A DNA stretch of 64,000 nt. Origin: WGAB01 sp964406105. Its GTDB lineage: Bacteria; Hydrothermota; Hydrothermia; WGAB01. Both the position numbers and the translations under genes were made by a program. Below, piece by piece: positions 57,192 to 64,000 of this stretch (position 1 is its first letter; every line of letters starts with the position of its first letter). The stretch lies in assembly GCA_964406105.1 (NCBI GenBank), contig CAYOQK010000012.1, forward strand, positions 1 to 64,000, written 5' to 3'. The notes under the pieces are model-generated. The model had not been told where the DNA came from and did no database searches. It saw only the letters and a list, made by a program, of their open reading frames with translations.

Positions 57192-59881
57192 TCCTGCGCC
57201 GTCTCCGTGTGCAGCATTTCCGCCGCATAGACCGTGGGGTAGAGGTGACCTTTGATCCTGAGATCAATCTGATCGTGGGGCCCAATGAGAGCGGCAAATC
57301 CTCACTGGTGTTGGCGATCCCCTTTGCCCTGTTCACTTCCTACCGCGTCACGGGCGCAGCTCTTAAGGAGGTTTTCCCCTTTGGCCGTGCCCTGAGCCCC
57401 ACAATAGAGATGGAGATTGAGCTCCGAGGGAAACGGTATCGGATTTTCAAACGGTTTCACTCCTCGTCCCAGAGCCTGGTGGAGGAGATCCAGGAGGACG
57501 GCACACGGCGCCCCCTGGCCGAGGGAGAAGAGGCGGATCGCTGGATGAGCCAGATCTTTGAAGCCCAGCTCCCGAAGCGATTTCGCGGTTTCCCTACCCA
57601 ATGGGGCGTGGCCCGGGCCCTGTGGCTGCTACAGGGGCCTGAGGTGGACCCGGCCCCGTGGGTGCAGCCCCAGGCCCTTCGCCAATCCGTAAACGTCACC
57701 ACCGAGGCTTCCTCCTGGCTCCGCCTCCTGCTGGAATCCGTAGAGGCCGACCTGTTTACGCAACTGACCAAAGAGAAACTGCAGTCCAAAAAACACGGGG
57801 AACTTGAGCGACTCCGGGAGGAAATCCATCAACTGCAAGACACCCAAAGGGAACTGGAGCAGGCGCTGTCCGACCTTCGTCAGCGGCAACGGGAACTGCA
57901 GGAAATCCAGAAACGCAGAGAGGAAAAGGCCAAAGCGGAAACACGGATCCAACAGCGTCTTCAGGAACTTCACCAGCAGATCCAGGAGGTGCGAGGTCTA
58001 AAAGAACAACAGAAAACCCTGCAACTGGAGATCGCTCGGCTCAGCGAGAAGGCTCATGCTCTGGAACAACGAGTGGAGCGGGCCCGGAAAACCTGGGAAG
58101 CCTACCAAAACCTGCAGAAACGCCTGGAGAAGCTGAAGCGCCGACGTCAGGAGACCGAGGAATCCCTGGAACACCTTCAGAGGAAACTCCGGCGCCTGGA
58201 GGACGAGCAGCAGCAGATGGAGGAAAGGCTGCGTTCCCAGGAGAAAACCCTGGCAGACCTCCGAAAACTGGAGGCGATCCAGCGGGCACGCCAGGAACGG
58301 GAAACCCTGGAACAGCAACTCCAACAGGTGGAACGACGGTTAAAGCAGCGGGAGGAGATCCACCGAGCGCTGCAGGGGCAGAGTTCCGAAGAACTCCAGC
58401 AGCTCTTGGAGGAGTGGCACCAGGCCAACGAACGGCTGGCGCGGGCCCAAGCCCGCTTAGAGGGCCTGAGGATGCGCCTTCGTCTGCAGACCCTCCAGGA
58501 AGTGGATCTCCAAGTGAACCACCAGCCGTTGCACCTGCCCGCTGGAGAAACCTGGGAAACCCTGACGACTCCAGGGTTCACCTTAGAGATCCCCGGCATG
58601 TTGAGAATCACCCTGGAGGCCGCAGGGCGCGAACTCCAGGCTTTGCACCAAGAGATCCAAGATCTCCAGGCCAAGCAACGCAGCGTGCTCCAACGGGCAG
58701 GGGTTTCGGACCTCCAGGGCCTGAAGGATCGCTGGACCCAGGTACAACGCTTGGAGTTCCGGTTGGAACGCCTCCGCCAGGAGCTCCAGGAACTCCCAGA
58801 CCCCGAAACCCTGCAGCAAAAACTCGCTCGGCTTCGGCTCCAACTCCAGGACGCTCCCCAGGAGGTTCCTCCTGCCGAAGAACTGCGGTTGCAAATCCAA
58901 GAGGCTGAACAGGAGCAAGCGAGAACCCAACGTGACCTGCGGGCTCTCCAAAGCCAGATCCAGGACCTGCGGCAACAGCTGAACGATCTCCGAACTGTCC
59001 TCGCGAAGGTGTCCAGGGAAGAGGCCGCCCATCAAACCCAAGTGGACAGCCATTGGGAACGGCTCCTGGAGCTGTTGGAGGGCTTTTGGCCCGGCGGGCA
59101 GGCAATGGGCGAAGAGGCCGTTCCCCCTGCCCTGGCCGCCTTGGAGCGCCAACAAAGGGACCTGCTGGATCAACTGCAGCAACGTCAGAACGCCTTGCAG
59201 AATGTACAGAAGCGGCTACCTCCTCAGGACCCCGAGGAGGAGGCTCAACGCTTGGAGGCCCGCCGGCAGCAGCTCCAAGAGGAACAGCGGGATCTGCGGG
59301 ATCGTTACGTTCGGACGGAGGCGGCCCTGGAACACCTCCGAGCCCAAGACCTGGAACTCAAGCTCCAGGAAACCCAACTTCGTCTGAAGCGGAGGCAGGA
59401 GCGACTTCGGCACCTCCAGATTCACCTGGAGGCCCTGTTGCTCCTCAGGAAAGAGGCGGAGGGGTTACTCCAGCGAATGGAAAACGCCCTCGCCAGCTTC
59501 GTGGGCCAACGAGTGGAAGAGTACCTTCGGTTCATCACAGGGGTTGAGCGTCGGGTATGGCTGAACCAGGGGCAGTGGTATGTCTCTTTTCCAGGAGATT
59601 CCAACCCCCCTCCCCTGGGGCTCAAACAAGCGGTTTCCAGCGGCACCCTGGAGCAGTTCGCACTCTCATTGCGATTGGCCTATGGCACCGCCCTTGCAGA
59701 GCGGTTAGGTCGCCAACTGGTGATCCTGGACGATGCCTTGGTCTTTAGCGACGATGAACGGTTTCAACGCATCCTATCCCTGCTGCACCAACTTCGGGAT
59801 CGGCTCCAAATCGTGATCCTCACCACCCATCCTGAGCGGTACGAACTCCTGGAGGCTCACGAGATTCCACTGCAGGCATAG
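57188..59881 (+). CDS. SbcC/Rad50-like SMC ATPase without zinc hook
   Basis: An 897-residue coiled-coil ATPase. Walker A is GPNESGKSS (residues 31-39) in an opening RRLRVQHFRRIDRGVEVTF. Long Gln/Glu/Arg-rich coiled coils run from about 200 to 790, interrupted near 430-480 by a globular piece (VDLQVNHQPLHLPAGETWET). No CxxC zinc-hook motif is seen there. The C-terminus has the signature-like SSGTLEQFALSLRLAYG and Walker B LVILDDALVFSD. It works with the preceding nuclease in DNA repair. Confidence 0.82.
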   Translation: MILRRLRVQHFRRIDRGVEVTFDPEINLIVGPNESGKSSLVLAIPFALFTSYRVTGAALKEVFPFGRALSPTIEMEIELRGKRYRIFKRFHSSSQSLVEEIQEDGTRRPLAEGEEADRWMSQIFEAQLPKRFRGFPTQWGVARALWLLQGPEVDPAPWVQPQALRQSVNVTTEASSWLRLLLESVEADLFTQLTKEKLQSKKHGELERLREEIHQLQDTQRELEQALSDLRQRQRELQEIQKRREEKAKAETRIQQRLQELHQQIQEVRGLKEQQKTLQLEIARLSEKAHALEQRVERARKTWEAYQNLQKRLEKLKRRRQETEESLEHLQRKLRRLEDEQQQMEERLRSQEKTLADLRKLEAIQRARQERETLEQQLQQVERRLKQREEIHRALQGQSSEELQQLLEEWHQANERLARAQARLEGLRMRLRLQTLQEVDLQVNHQPLHLPAGETWETLTTPGFTLEIPGMLRITLEAAGRELQALHQEIQDLQAKQRSVLQRAGVSDLQGLKDRWTQVQRLEFRLERLRQELQELPDPETLQQKLARLRLQLQDAPQEVPPAEELRLQIQEAEQEQARTQRDLRALQSQIQDLRQQLNDLRTVLAKVSREEAAHQTQVDSHWERLLELLEGFWPGGQAMGEEAVPPALAALERQQRDLLDQLQQRQNALQNVQKRLPPQDPEEEAQRLEARRQQLQEEQRDLRDRYVRTEAALEHLRAQDLELKLQETQLRLKRRQERLRHLQIHLEALLLLRKEAEGLLQRMENALASFVGQRVEEYLRFITGVERRVWLNQGQWYVSFPGDSNPPPLGLKQAVSSGTLEQFALSLRLAYGTALAERLGRQLVILDDALVFSDDERFQRILSLLHQLRDRLQIVILTTHPERYELLEAHEIPLQA

Positions 59882-59955
59882 CCTGATCCCAAACCCTGAA
59901 CCCTGAAGTTGCAGGGCCGTGTGCGTTCTCTGGGAGGGTTTCGTCCTTCGCTCTG

Positions 59956-59985
59956 TATAATTGGCCTTTGTAAGCAGGTGCTTAC
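59956..59985 (+). promoter_or_regulatory. -10 element and inverted repeat before the parallel-beta-helix gene
   Basis: TATAAT (59956-59961) is followed by GTAAGC-AGGT-GCTTAC (59970-59985), a perfect 6-bp inverted repeat at the presumed transcription start. The -35 is weak. The repeat may be an operator or a 5' stabilising hairpin. Confidence 0.5.
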
Positions 59986-60003
59986 GAAGGAAAGGAGGGC
60001 ACG

Positions 60004-61695
60004 ATGAGACACTGGACGTGGTGGATTTGGTTCACCCTGCAAGGGGTGGCCTTGGCCACCAACTACTACGTATCACCCTCGGGCGATGACAACAACCCAG
60101 GGACCATAGACCAGCCCTGGGCTACAATCCAGAAGGCTGCCAACGAGGCCAACCCCGGGGACACGGTGTTTGTCCGTGAGGGTGTGTACTACGAGCAGGT
60201 TCAGATCAACGTGAGTGGCGCACCGGGGCAGTACATCGTGTTCACAGCCTACCCGGGGGAAACCCCTATCCTGGACGGCACCGGGGGAACTCCCGGGGAA
60301 CACATGATTTATCTGAACAGCGTGGACTACATCAAGATTGAGGGGTTCACCATCCGGAACGATTCCGCGGGCAGTGGGATCTTCGTGGAAGACGCTGGCG
60401 ACTACATTGAGATCCGCAACAACACCATCTACAACATGAAGGGGCCTGATGGCATGGGGATCACGGTGTACGCGCACGTGAACGACAGCATCACCCACAT
60501 CACCATTGAAGGCAACCACATTTACAACTGTGAACCCGCCCAGAGCGAGGCGCTGGTGGTCAACGGCAACGTGTTTGACTTTGCCATCCTCAACAACCTC
60601 ATCCACGACGTCAACAACATCGGTATTGACGCCATCGGGGGCGAGGTGGCCGGCAAGGTGGCCAAACGGGGGATCATCCGGGGAAATGAGGTGTACAACG
60701 CCCGGTCCAGTTACGGAGGCGGCTATGCGGCTGGAATCTACATTGACGGAGCACAACAGGTTGTGGTAGAGCAGAATCGGGTGCACGAGTGCGATATGGG
60801 CATTGAGGTAGGGTGCGAGAACGCCGGGTATGTGGCCGAGGCCTGTACCGTGCGCGCCAATCTGCTCTACCACAACGACAAAGCGGGTTTGATTTTCGGC
60901 GGGTACGACGCCTCCGTGGGACGAGTAGAAAACTGCGTGTTTGAGAACAACACCCTATTCAAGAACCAAGTGGTGGGAGACGGCGAAGGGGAGCTCGTGA
61001 TCCAGTACGCCTCCAACAACGTGGTTCGCAACAACATCGTTTACGCCGGTCCCCAGGGGATCCTGCTTACCTCTTGGGAGGGCAACCTCAACAACACCCT
61101 GGACTACAACTGCTGGAAACCCAGCGCCGAGCCCCACGCCAGCCTCTTCGTGTGGAACAGCACAGAGTACACCACCTTTGCCGCTTACCAGGCAGGCACA
61201 GGCCAAGACGGCCATTCCCTGGATACCAATCCCCTCCTGGCAGACACCTCCACCCTGGATTTCCACCTGGACACCCTAAGCCCCTGCATAGACGCAGGAG
61301 ACCCCACCACCTCTCCGTCCCAGGACTACGAGGGGAATTCTCGGCCCCTGGACGGCAATCAGGATGGTGATACCTTGGTAGATATCGGTGCCTACGAATT
61401 CGTTCCTTCCCCGGTGAGGGTAGAGGAAACCACGCGCTTTGCCAAGAACCCGGAGTTGAGGGTCTTTCCCACCATCGCTCAGCAGGTGGTACACGTATTT
61501 ACACCCTCGGCGCAGCCCGGGGCACCTGTGACCCTGGAGATTGTGAACGCCTCCGGCCAAAGACTGCGGCGTGTCCAACGCACTGAGCCCTTCACCCTGC
61601 TTTCCGTGTCTGCTCTGCCCTCGGGCATGTACCTGGTGGTGCTCACGGACGGCCATGGGCAACGGGTGTACCGCCCCCTCCTGATCCTTCGGTAG
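60004..61695 (+). CDS. Secreted right-handed parallel beta-helix protein with Por/T9SS C-terminal domain
   Basis: A 563-residue exported protein. A short signal peptide (residues 1-19) precedes a DUF1565-like opening NYYVSPSGDDNNPGTIDQPW. PbH1-type repeats follow (IEIRNNTIYNM, ITIEGNHIYNC, AILNNLIHDV, VRNNIVYAG). Such proteins are often polysaccharide lyases or surface adhesins; no catalytic residues can be assigned. The last 90 residues end in LPSGMYLVVLTDGHG, a type IX sorting domain. AGGAGG lies six bases upstream. Confidence 0.85.
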   Translation: MRHWTWWIWFTLQGVALATNYYVSPSGDDNNPGTIDQPWATIQKAANEANPGDTVFVREGVYYEQVQINVSGAPGQYIVFTAYPGETPILDGTGGTPGEHMIYLNSVDYIKIEGFTIRNDSAGSGIFVEDAGDYIEIRNNTIYNMKGPDGMGITVYAHVNDSITHITIEGNHIYNCEPAQSEALVVNGNVFDFAILNNLIHDVNNIGIDAIGGEVAGKVAKRGIIRGNEVYNARSSYGGGYAAGIYIDGAQQVVVEQNRVHECDMGIEVGCENAGYVAEACTVRANLLYHNDKAGLIFGGYDASVGRVENCVFENNTLFKNQVVGDGEGELVIQYASNNVVRNNIVYAGPQGILLTSWEGNLNNTLDYNCWKPSAEPHASLFVWNSTEYTTFAAYQAGTGQDGHSLDTNPLLADTSTLDFHLDTLSPCIDAGDPTTSPSQDYEGNSRPLDGNQDGDTLVDIGAYEFVPSPVRVEETTRFAKNPELRVFPTIAQQVVHVFTPSAQPGAPVTLEIVNASGQRLRRVQRTEPFTLLSVSALPSGMYLVVLTDGHGQRVYRPLLILR

Positions 61696-61748
61696 GGGCA
61701 GGATTGCCACAGAAGGCCCGGACGGCTTCGGCGGCTCCTGGTTTCCCC

Positions 61749-61754
61749 TACAAT
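61749..61754 (+). promoter_or_regulatory. -10 element of the Omp28-like gene
   Basis: TACAAT (61749-61754) with a possible weak -35 TTCGGC 16 bases upstream. GGAGG (61776-61780) is the ribosome site for ATG 61786. Confidence 0.4.
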
Positions 61755-61785
61755 AATGACGTAAAAAACCATGAAGGAGGTCTTT

Positions 61786-63621
61786 ATGCGTTTCCTCTTG
61801 GTGTTTGCAATCCTTTTGGCGATGAGCCTGCCGGCCCCATCCCAGGCCGCACCCCGACGGGTGCTGGCGGAGATCATCACCAACACGGCTTGTTCCGGTT
61901 GCGCCAACGCCAACCGAGTGCTCACACAGCTTTACGAGACCTACTACAACGAACTCTCGGTGATCCGTTACCACGCTTGGTGGCCCTCTTCCAGCGATCC
62001 CTTTTACCAAGCCAACATTGAGGAAAACACCCGGCGGATCAACTACTACGGGGCCGACTATACGCCCCATCTCTATCTGGATGGTTCCGTGGACGGGGGA
62101 TACCAGGCCTCCACCTGGGAGAACCTGATCCAGCAGGAATTGGCAGTGCCCAGCCCCCTGATCATGGATCTGGAGATCACCTACGATCCCCCCTCCCGCA
62201 CGGGTACGGTGATCACCACCATTACCGTGGACTCGGCTGTGAATTTCGTGGCCCCGAAACTGCGGATCGCTTTGGTGGAAAGCAACATCTTTTACAACGC
62301 GCCCAACGGTGAAACCGAACACCACCAGATCATGCGCGACATGATCCCCAACGCCGAGGGCATCCCCCTGACCTTAGGGCCCGGCGTCACCGTGGTGGAT
62401 ACCCAGGAGTTTATGGTGGACAGCAGTTGGGTGGTGGAGAACTGCGCCATTGTGGCCTTCGTGCAAGACGACGGGGCCGCCAAACGAGTGTACCAATCCG
62501 CCATGGAGTTCGTACATCCGGAACCCCAACTCCGGTTTCACCACTACTTCGTGGAGGACGGCAACGACCAGGTGCTTCAGCCTGGGGAAACCGGCCAGGT
62601 CTACGTGGCATTCATCAATACCGGTCGGATAGATGCAGAAAACGTAACGGCTTTTTTGAACTCTACGGATCCCTATATCCACGTGCTCCAATCCCAGATC
62701 TTCCTTCCCGAGGTGCCTTTGTACGAGGTGACCCTTGCATCCCAGCCCTTTGAAATCCAGTTGGATCCGGCCATTCCGGATTCCTACATCACCTACGTGC
62801 ATCTCACCCTGCAAACCCCTGACAGTGTGATCTTCACCGACAGCTTCCCCGTCGGTCATCTGCCTCAAGTGGGCTTCAGCGACGACTTTGAAGGAAACGA
62901 TCGGTGGTTCAACTATGGAGAATATGGACAATGGCATATCACAGAACACCGGTATCATTCCGGAACTCATAGCAAGTACTGTGGGTTGGAAAACCTTTGG
63001 CATTATCTCAACAATGCCAATGTGGTCATGGAATCCCCGTGGATCTTGGTGGGTGCCCACGACACCCTCACCTTCTGGCATTGGTACGACATGGAAACAG
63101 CCTACGACTTCGGCTACGTGTACCTCCAAACCAGCACCCCTTACCATCGTGTGCCCGTGGACACCTTTAACGGCCACCTCCAACAGTGGGTTCAGGAGGC
63201 CTACCCCTTGGACGAGTATGCCGGTTCGGTGATCAAGGTGGTGTTCCACTTCAAATCGGATGCCTCGGTGAACTACGAAGGCTGGTATGTGGACGATGTA
63301 CAGGTGCAACCGGTGGGCGTCCAGGAAGACTCACACCCACCGGCTGTAAGAAACGAAGCGATCCGGTTGACGCTCTCCCACTCTGTAGTCCGGGACCGCC
63401 GGCTGTTGTTCACCCTTACCACCCCTTGGAGCGGCCGCCACGAGATTTCGGTGTACACGGGTGCAGGGCGCCGTATTCTCTCCCTTTTCCACACCCTAAC
63501 CCCAGGGGCCCACAGTCTGGAGCTCACCCTACCCCCAAACCTGCAGACGGGCGTGTACTTCCTACACGTCAAGGGTCCCCAAGGTTCCCAAACCCAGCGA
63601 TGGCTCTATCTCCGGCCCTAA
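61786..63621 (+). CDS. Omp28-like thioredoxin-fold secreted protein with Por/T9SS C-terminal domain
   Basis: A 611-residue exported protein. The signal peptide spans residues 1-22 (ending SQAAP). An Omp28-like thioredoxin fold follows, with EIITNTACSGCANANRVL (CxxC) and YYGADYTPHLYLDGSV. The middle holds an immunoglobulin-like part and a MAM/jelly-roll-like segment around residues 365-520. The last 85 residues (HEISVYTGAGRR ... TGVYFLHVKG) form a sorting domain. The CxxC suggests redox or disulfide activity, unproven. ATG 61786 is preferred over 61771 because it has GGAGG upstream. Confidence 0.82.
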   Translation: MRFLLVFAILLAMSLPAPSQAAPRRVLAEIITNTACSGCANANRVLTQLYETYYNELSVIRYHAWWPSSSDPFYQANIEENTRRINYYGADYTPHLYLDGSVDGGYQASTWENLIQQELAVPSPLIMDLEITYDPPSRTGTVITTITVDSAVNFVAPKLRIALVESNIFYNAPNGETEHHQIMRDMIPNAEGIPLTLGPGVTVVDTQEFMVDSSWVVENCAIVAFVQDDGAAKRVYQSAMEFVHPEPQLRFHHYFVEDGNDQVLQPGETGQVYVAFINTGRIDAENVTAFLNSTDPYIHVLQSQIFLPEVPLYEVTLASQPFEIQLDPAIPDSYITYVHLTLQTPDSVIFTDSFPVGHLPQVGFSDDFEGNDRWFNYGEYGQWHITEHRYHSGTHSKYCGLENLWHYLNNANVVMESPWILVGAHDTLTFWHWYDMETAYDFGYVYLQTSTPYHRVPVDTFNGHLQQWVQEAYPLDEYAGSVIKVVFHFKSDASVNYEGWYVDDVQVQPVGVQEDSHPPAVRNEAIRLTLSHSVVRDRRLLFTLTTPWSGRHEISVYTGAGRRILSLFHTLTPGAHSLELTLPPNLQTGVYFLHVKGPQGSQTQRWLYLRP

Positions 63622-63628
63622 ACGCCCG

Positions 63629-63634
63629 TATAAT
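63629..63634 (+). promoter_or_regulatory. -10 element of prfB
   Basis: TATAAT lies nine bases before the prfB ATG, so the mRNA leader would be only a few bases. It is similar in layout to the dnaE promoter. No good -35 is seen. Confidence 0.45.
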
Positions 63635-63643
63635 TCCACGGCT

Positions 63644-64000
63644 ATGGCACACGCAGAGAAACTGCTGGAGCGGTTCTTAGAAATCAGGGGGTATCTTTGA
63701 CCCCGATCAACTGCGTCGCGAACTCCGAACCTTAGAAGACCTCTCGGGCCGCCCTGACTTTTGGCAAAACCCGACGGAGGCCCGCCGGGTGATGGCCCGA
63801 ATCTCGGCCCTACGCAGGGATCTGGAGGAACTGGAAACCCTGGAACGGGAACTCCGGGACCTGGTGGAACTGGAGGAACTGGCCGAAGAGGATGAAACCC
63901 TGGCCTCGGAAGTGGCATCGGAGTACCGACGGTTGGAACAACGCCTTAACGACCTGGAACTCCGCCTGACCTTCACCGAAGAAGACCAGCGAAACGCCAT
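63644..64000 (+). CDS. prfB: Peptide chain release factor 2 (N-terminal part) with programmed +1 frameshift
   Basis: The start of RF2, cut by the right edge. An 18-codon zero-frame segment (MAHAEKLLERFLEIRGYL) reaches TGA at 63698. The context AGGGGGTATCTTTGAC (63686-63701) is the classic RF2 frameshift signal: an internal Shine-Dalgarno three bases before CTT, then a UGA stop. In the +1 frame the protein continues DPDQLRRELRTLEDLSGRPD, then FWQNPTEARRVMARI and a coiled-coil region to FTEEDQRNA, typical of RF2 domain 1. When RF2 is scarce, slippage makes more RF2. The visible mature fragment is about 118 residues. Confidence 0.95.

Overview
This window is a gene-dense, GC-rich bacterial chromosome segment with short intergenic gaps, many ATGA stop/start overlaps and strong AGGAGG-type ribosome sites. 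Several features hint at a thermophilic or anaerobic lineage near the FCB superphylum or a related candidate phylum (WOR-3/Hydrothermae-like; this placement is inference). They are five proteins with Por/type IX secretion-style C-terminal domains, a TrpB2-type tryptophan synthase beta chain, a bidirectional [NiFe] sulfhydrogenase (group 3b type), a proofreading-deficient Pol I and a SufCBD system. The three tRNA genes carry no encoded CCA.

Layout. 1-0.9 kb: a truncated DASS-type anion transporter diverges from a BlaI/MecI-type repressor. 0.9-9.1 kb (+): tRNA-Lys, cupin, large S8 protease, NhaA antiporter, DAACS symporter, tRNA-Pro, solute-binding lipoprotein and M48 protease. 9.1-10.65 kb (-): trpB2 behind a trp attenuator whose leader peptide has three consecutive Trp codons. 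10.7-17 kb (+): plsY, gpsA, sucC, a zinc-ribbon gene, polA and nth. 17-19.8 kb (-): DUF488, M23 peptidase and a secreted metallophosphoesterase. 20.3-23.6 kb (+): livHMGF without a binding protein. 23.7-25.6 kb (+): tRNA-Ala, thioesterase, HAD phosphatase and MBL hydrolase. 25.8-30.3 kb (+): sulfhydrogenase hydB, a cNMP-domain gene, hydG, hydD and hydA.

30.4-39.7 kb (-): a continuous gene string grpE-dnaK-dnaJ-rpsU-mutS2-dnaG-rpoD that joins the heat-shock chaperones to the macromolecular-synthesis operon, closed by a 17-bp-arm palindrome. 40-43 kb (+): FG-GAP propeller protein, a 48-bp perfect palindrome overlapping a promoter, a macrodomain protein and a divergent PlsY paralogue. 43.2-46.4 kb (+): an intergenic triple repeat and a near-consensus Fur box precede fur-znuA-znuC-znuB. 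46.5-49.9 kb (+): dnaE, apparently leaderless. 49.9-53.7 kb (-): sufC-sufB-sufD-Rieske ferredoxin. 53.8-63.6 kb (+): TolB-like lipoprotein, a 59-residue membrane protein, rsmG, an SbcD/SbcC-like pair without a zinc hook, and two secreted proteins. The right end enters prfB, which has the programmed +1 frameshift site.

How the genes work together. PlsY and GpsA make and acylate glycerol-3-phosphate. PolA, Nth, DnaE, DnaG, MutS2 and SbcCD cover replication and repair. Fur/Znu and Suf handle metal supply and Fe-S assembly for the many Fe-S proteins, including Nth, the hydrogenase and Rieske. The most distinctive regulatory findings are the trp attenuator on a solitary trpB2, protein genes starting 9-11 bases after tRNAs without a Shine-Dalgarno sequence, and repeated or palindromic elements next to the fur/znu and macrodomain genes.
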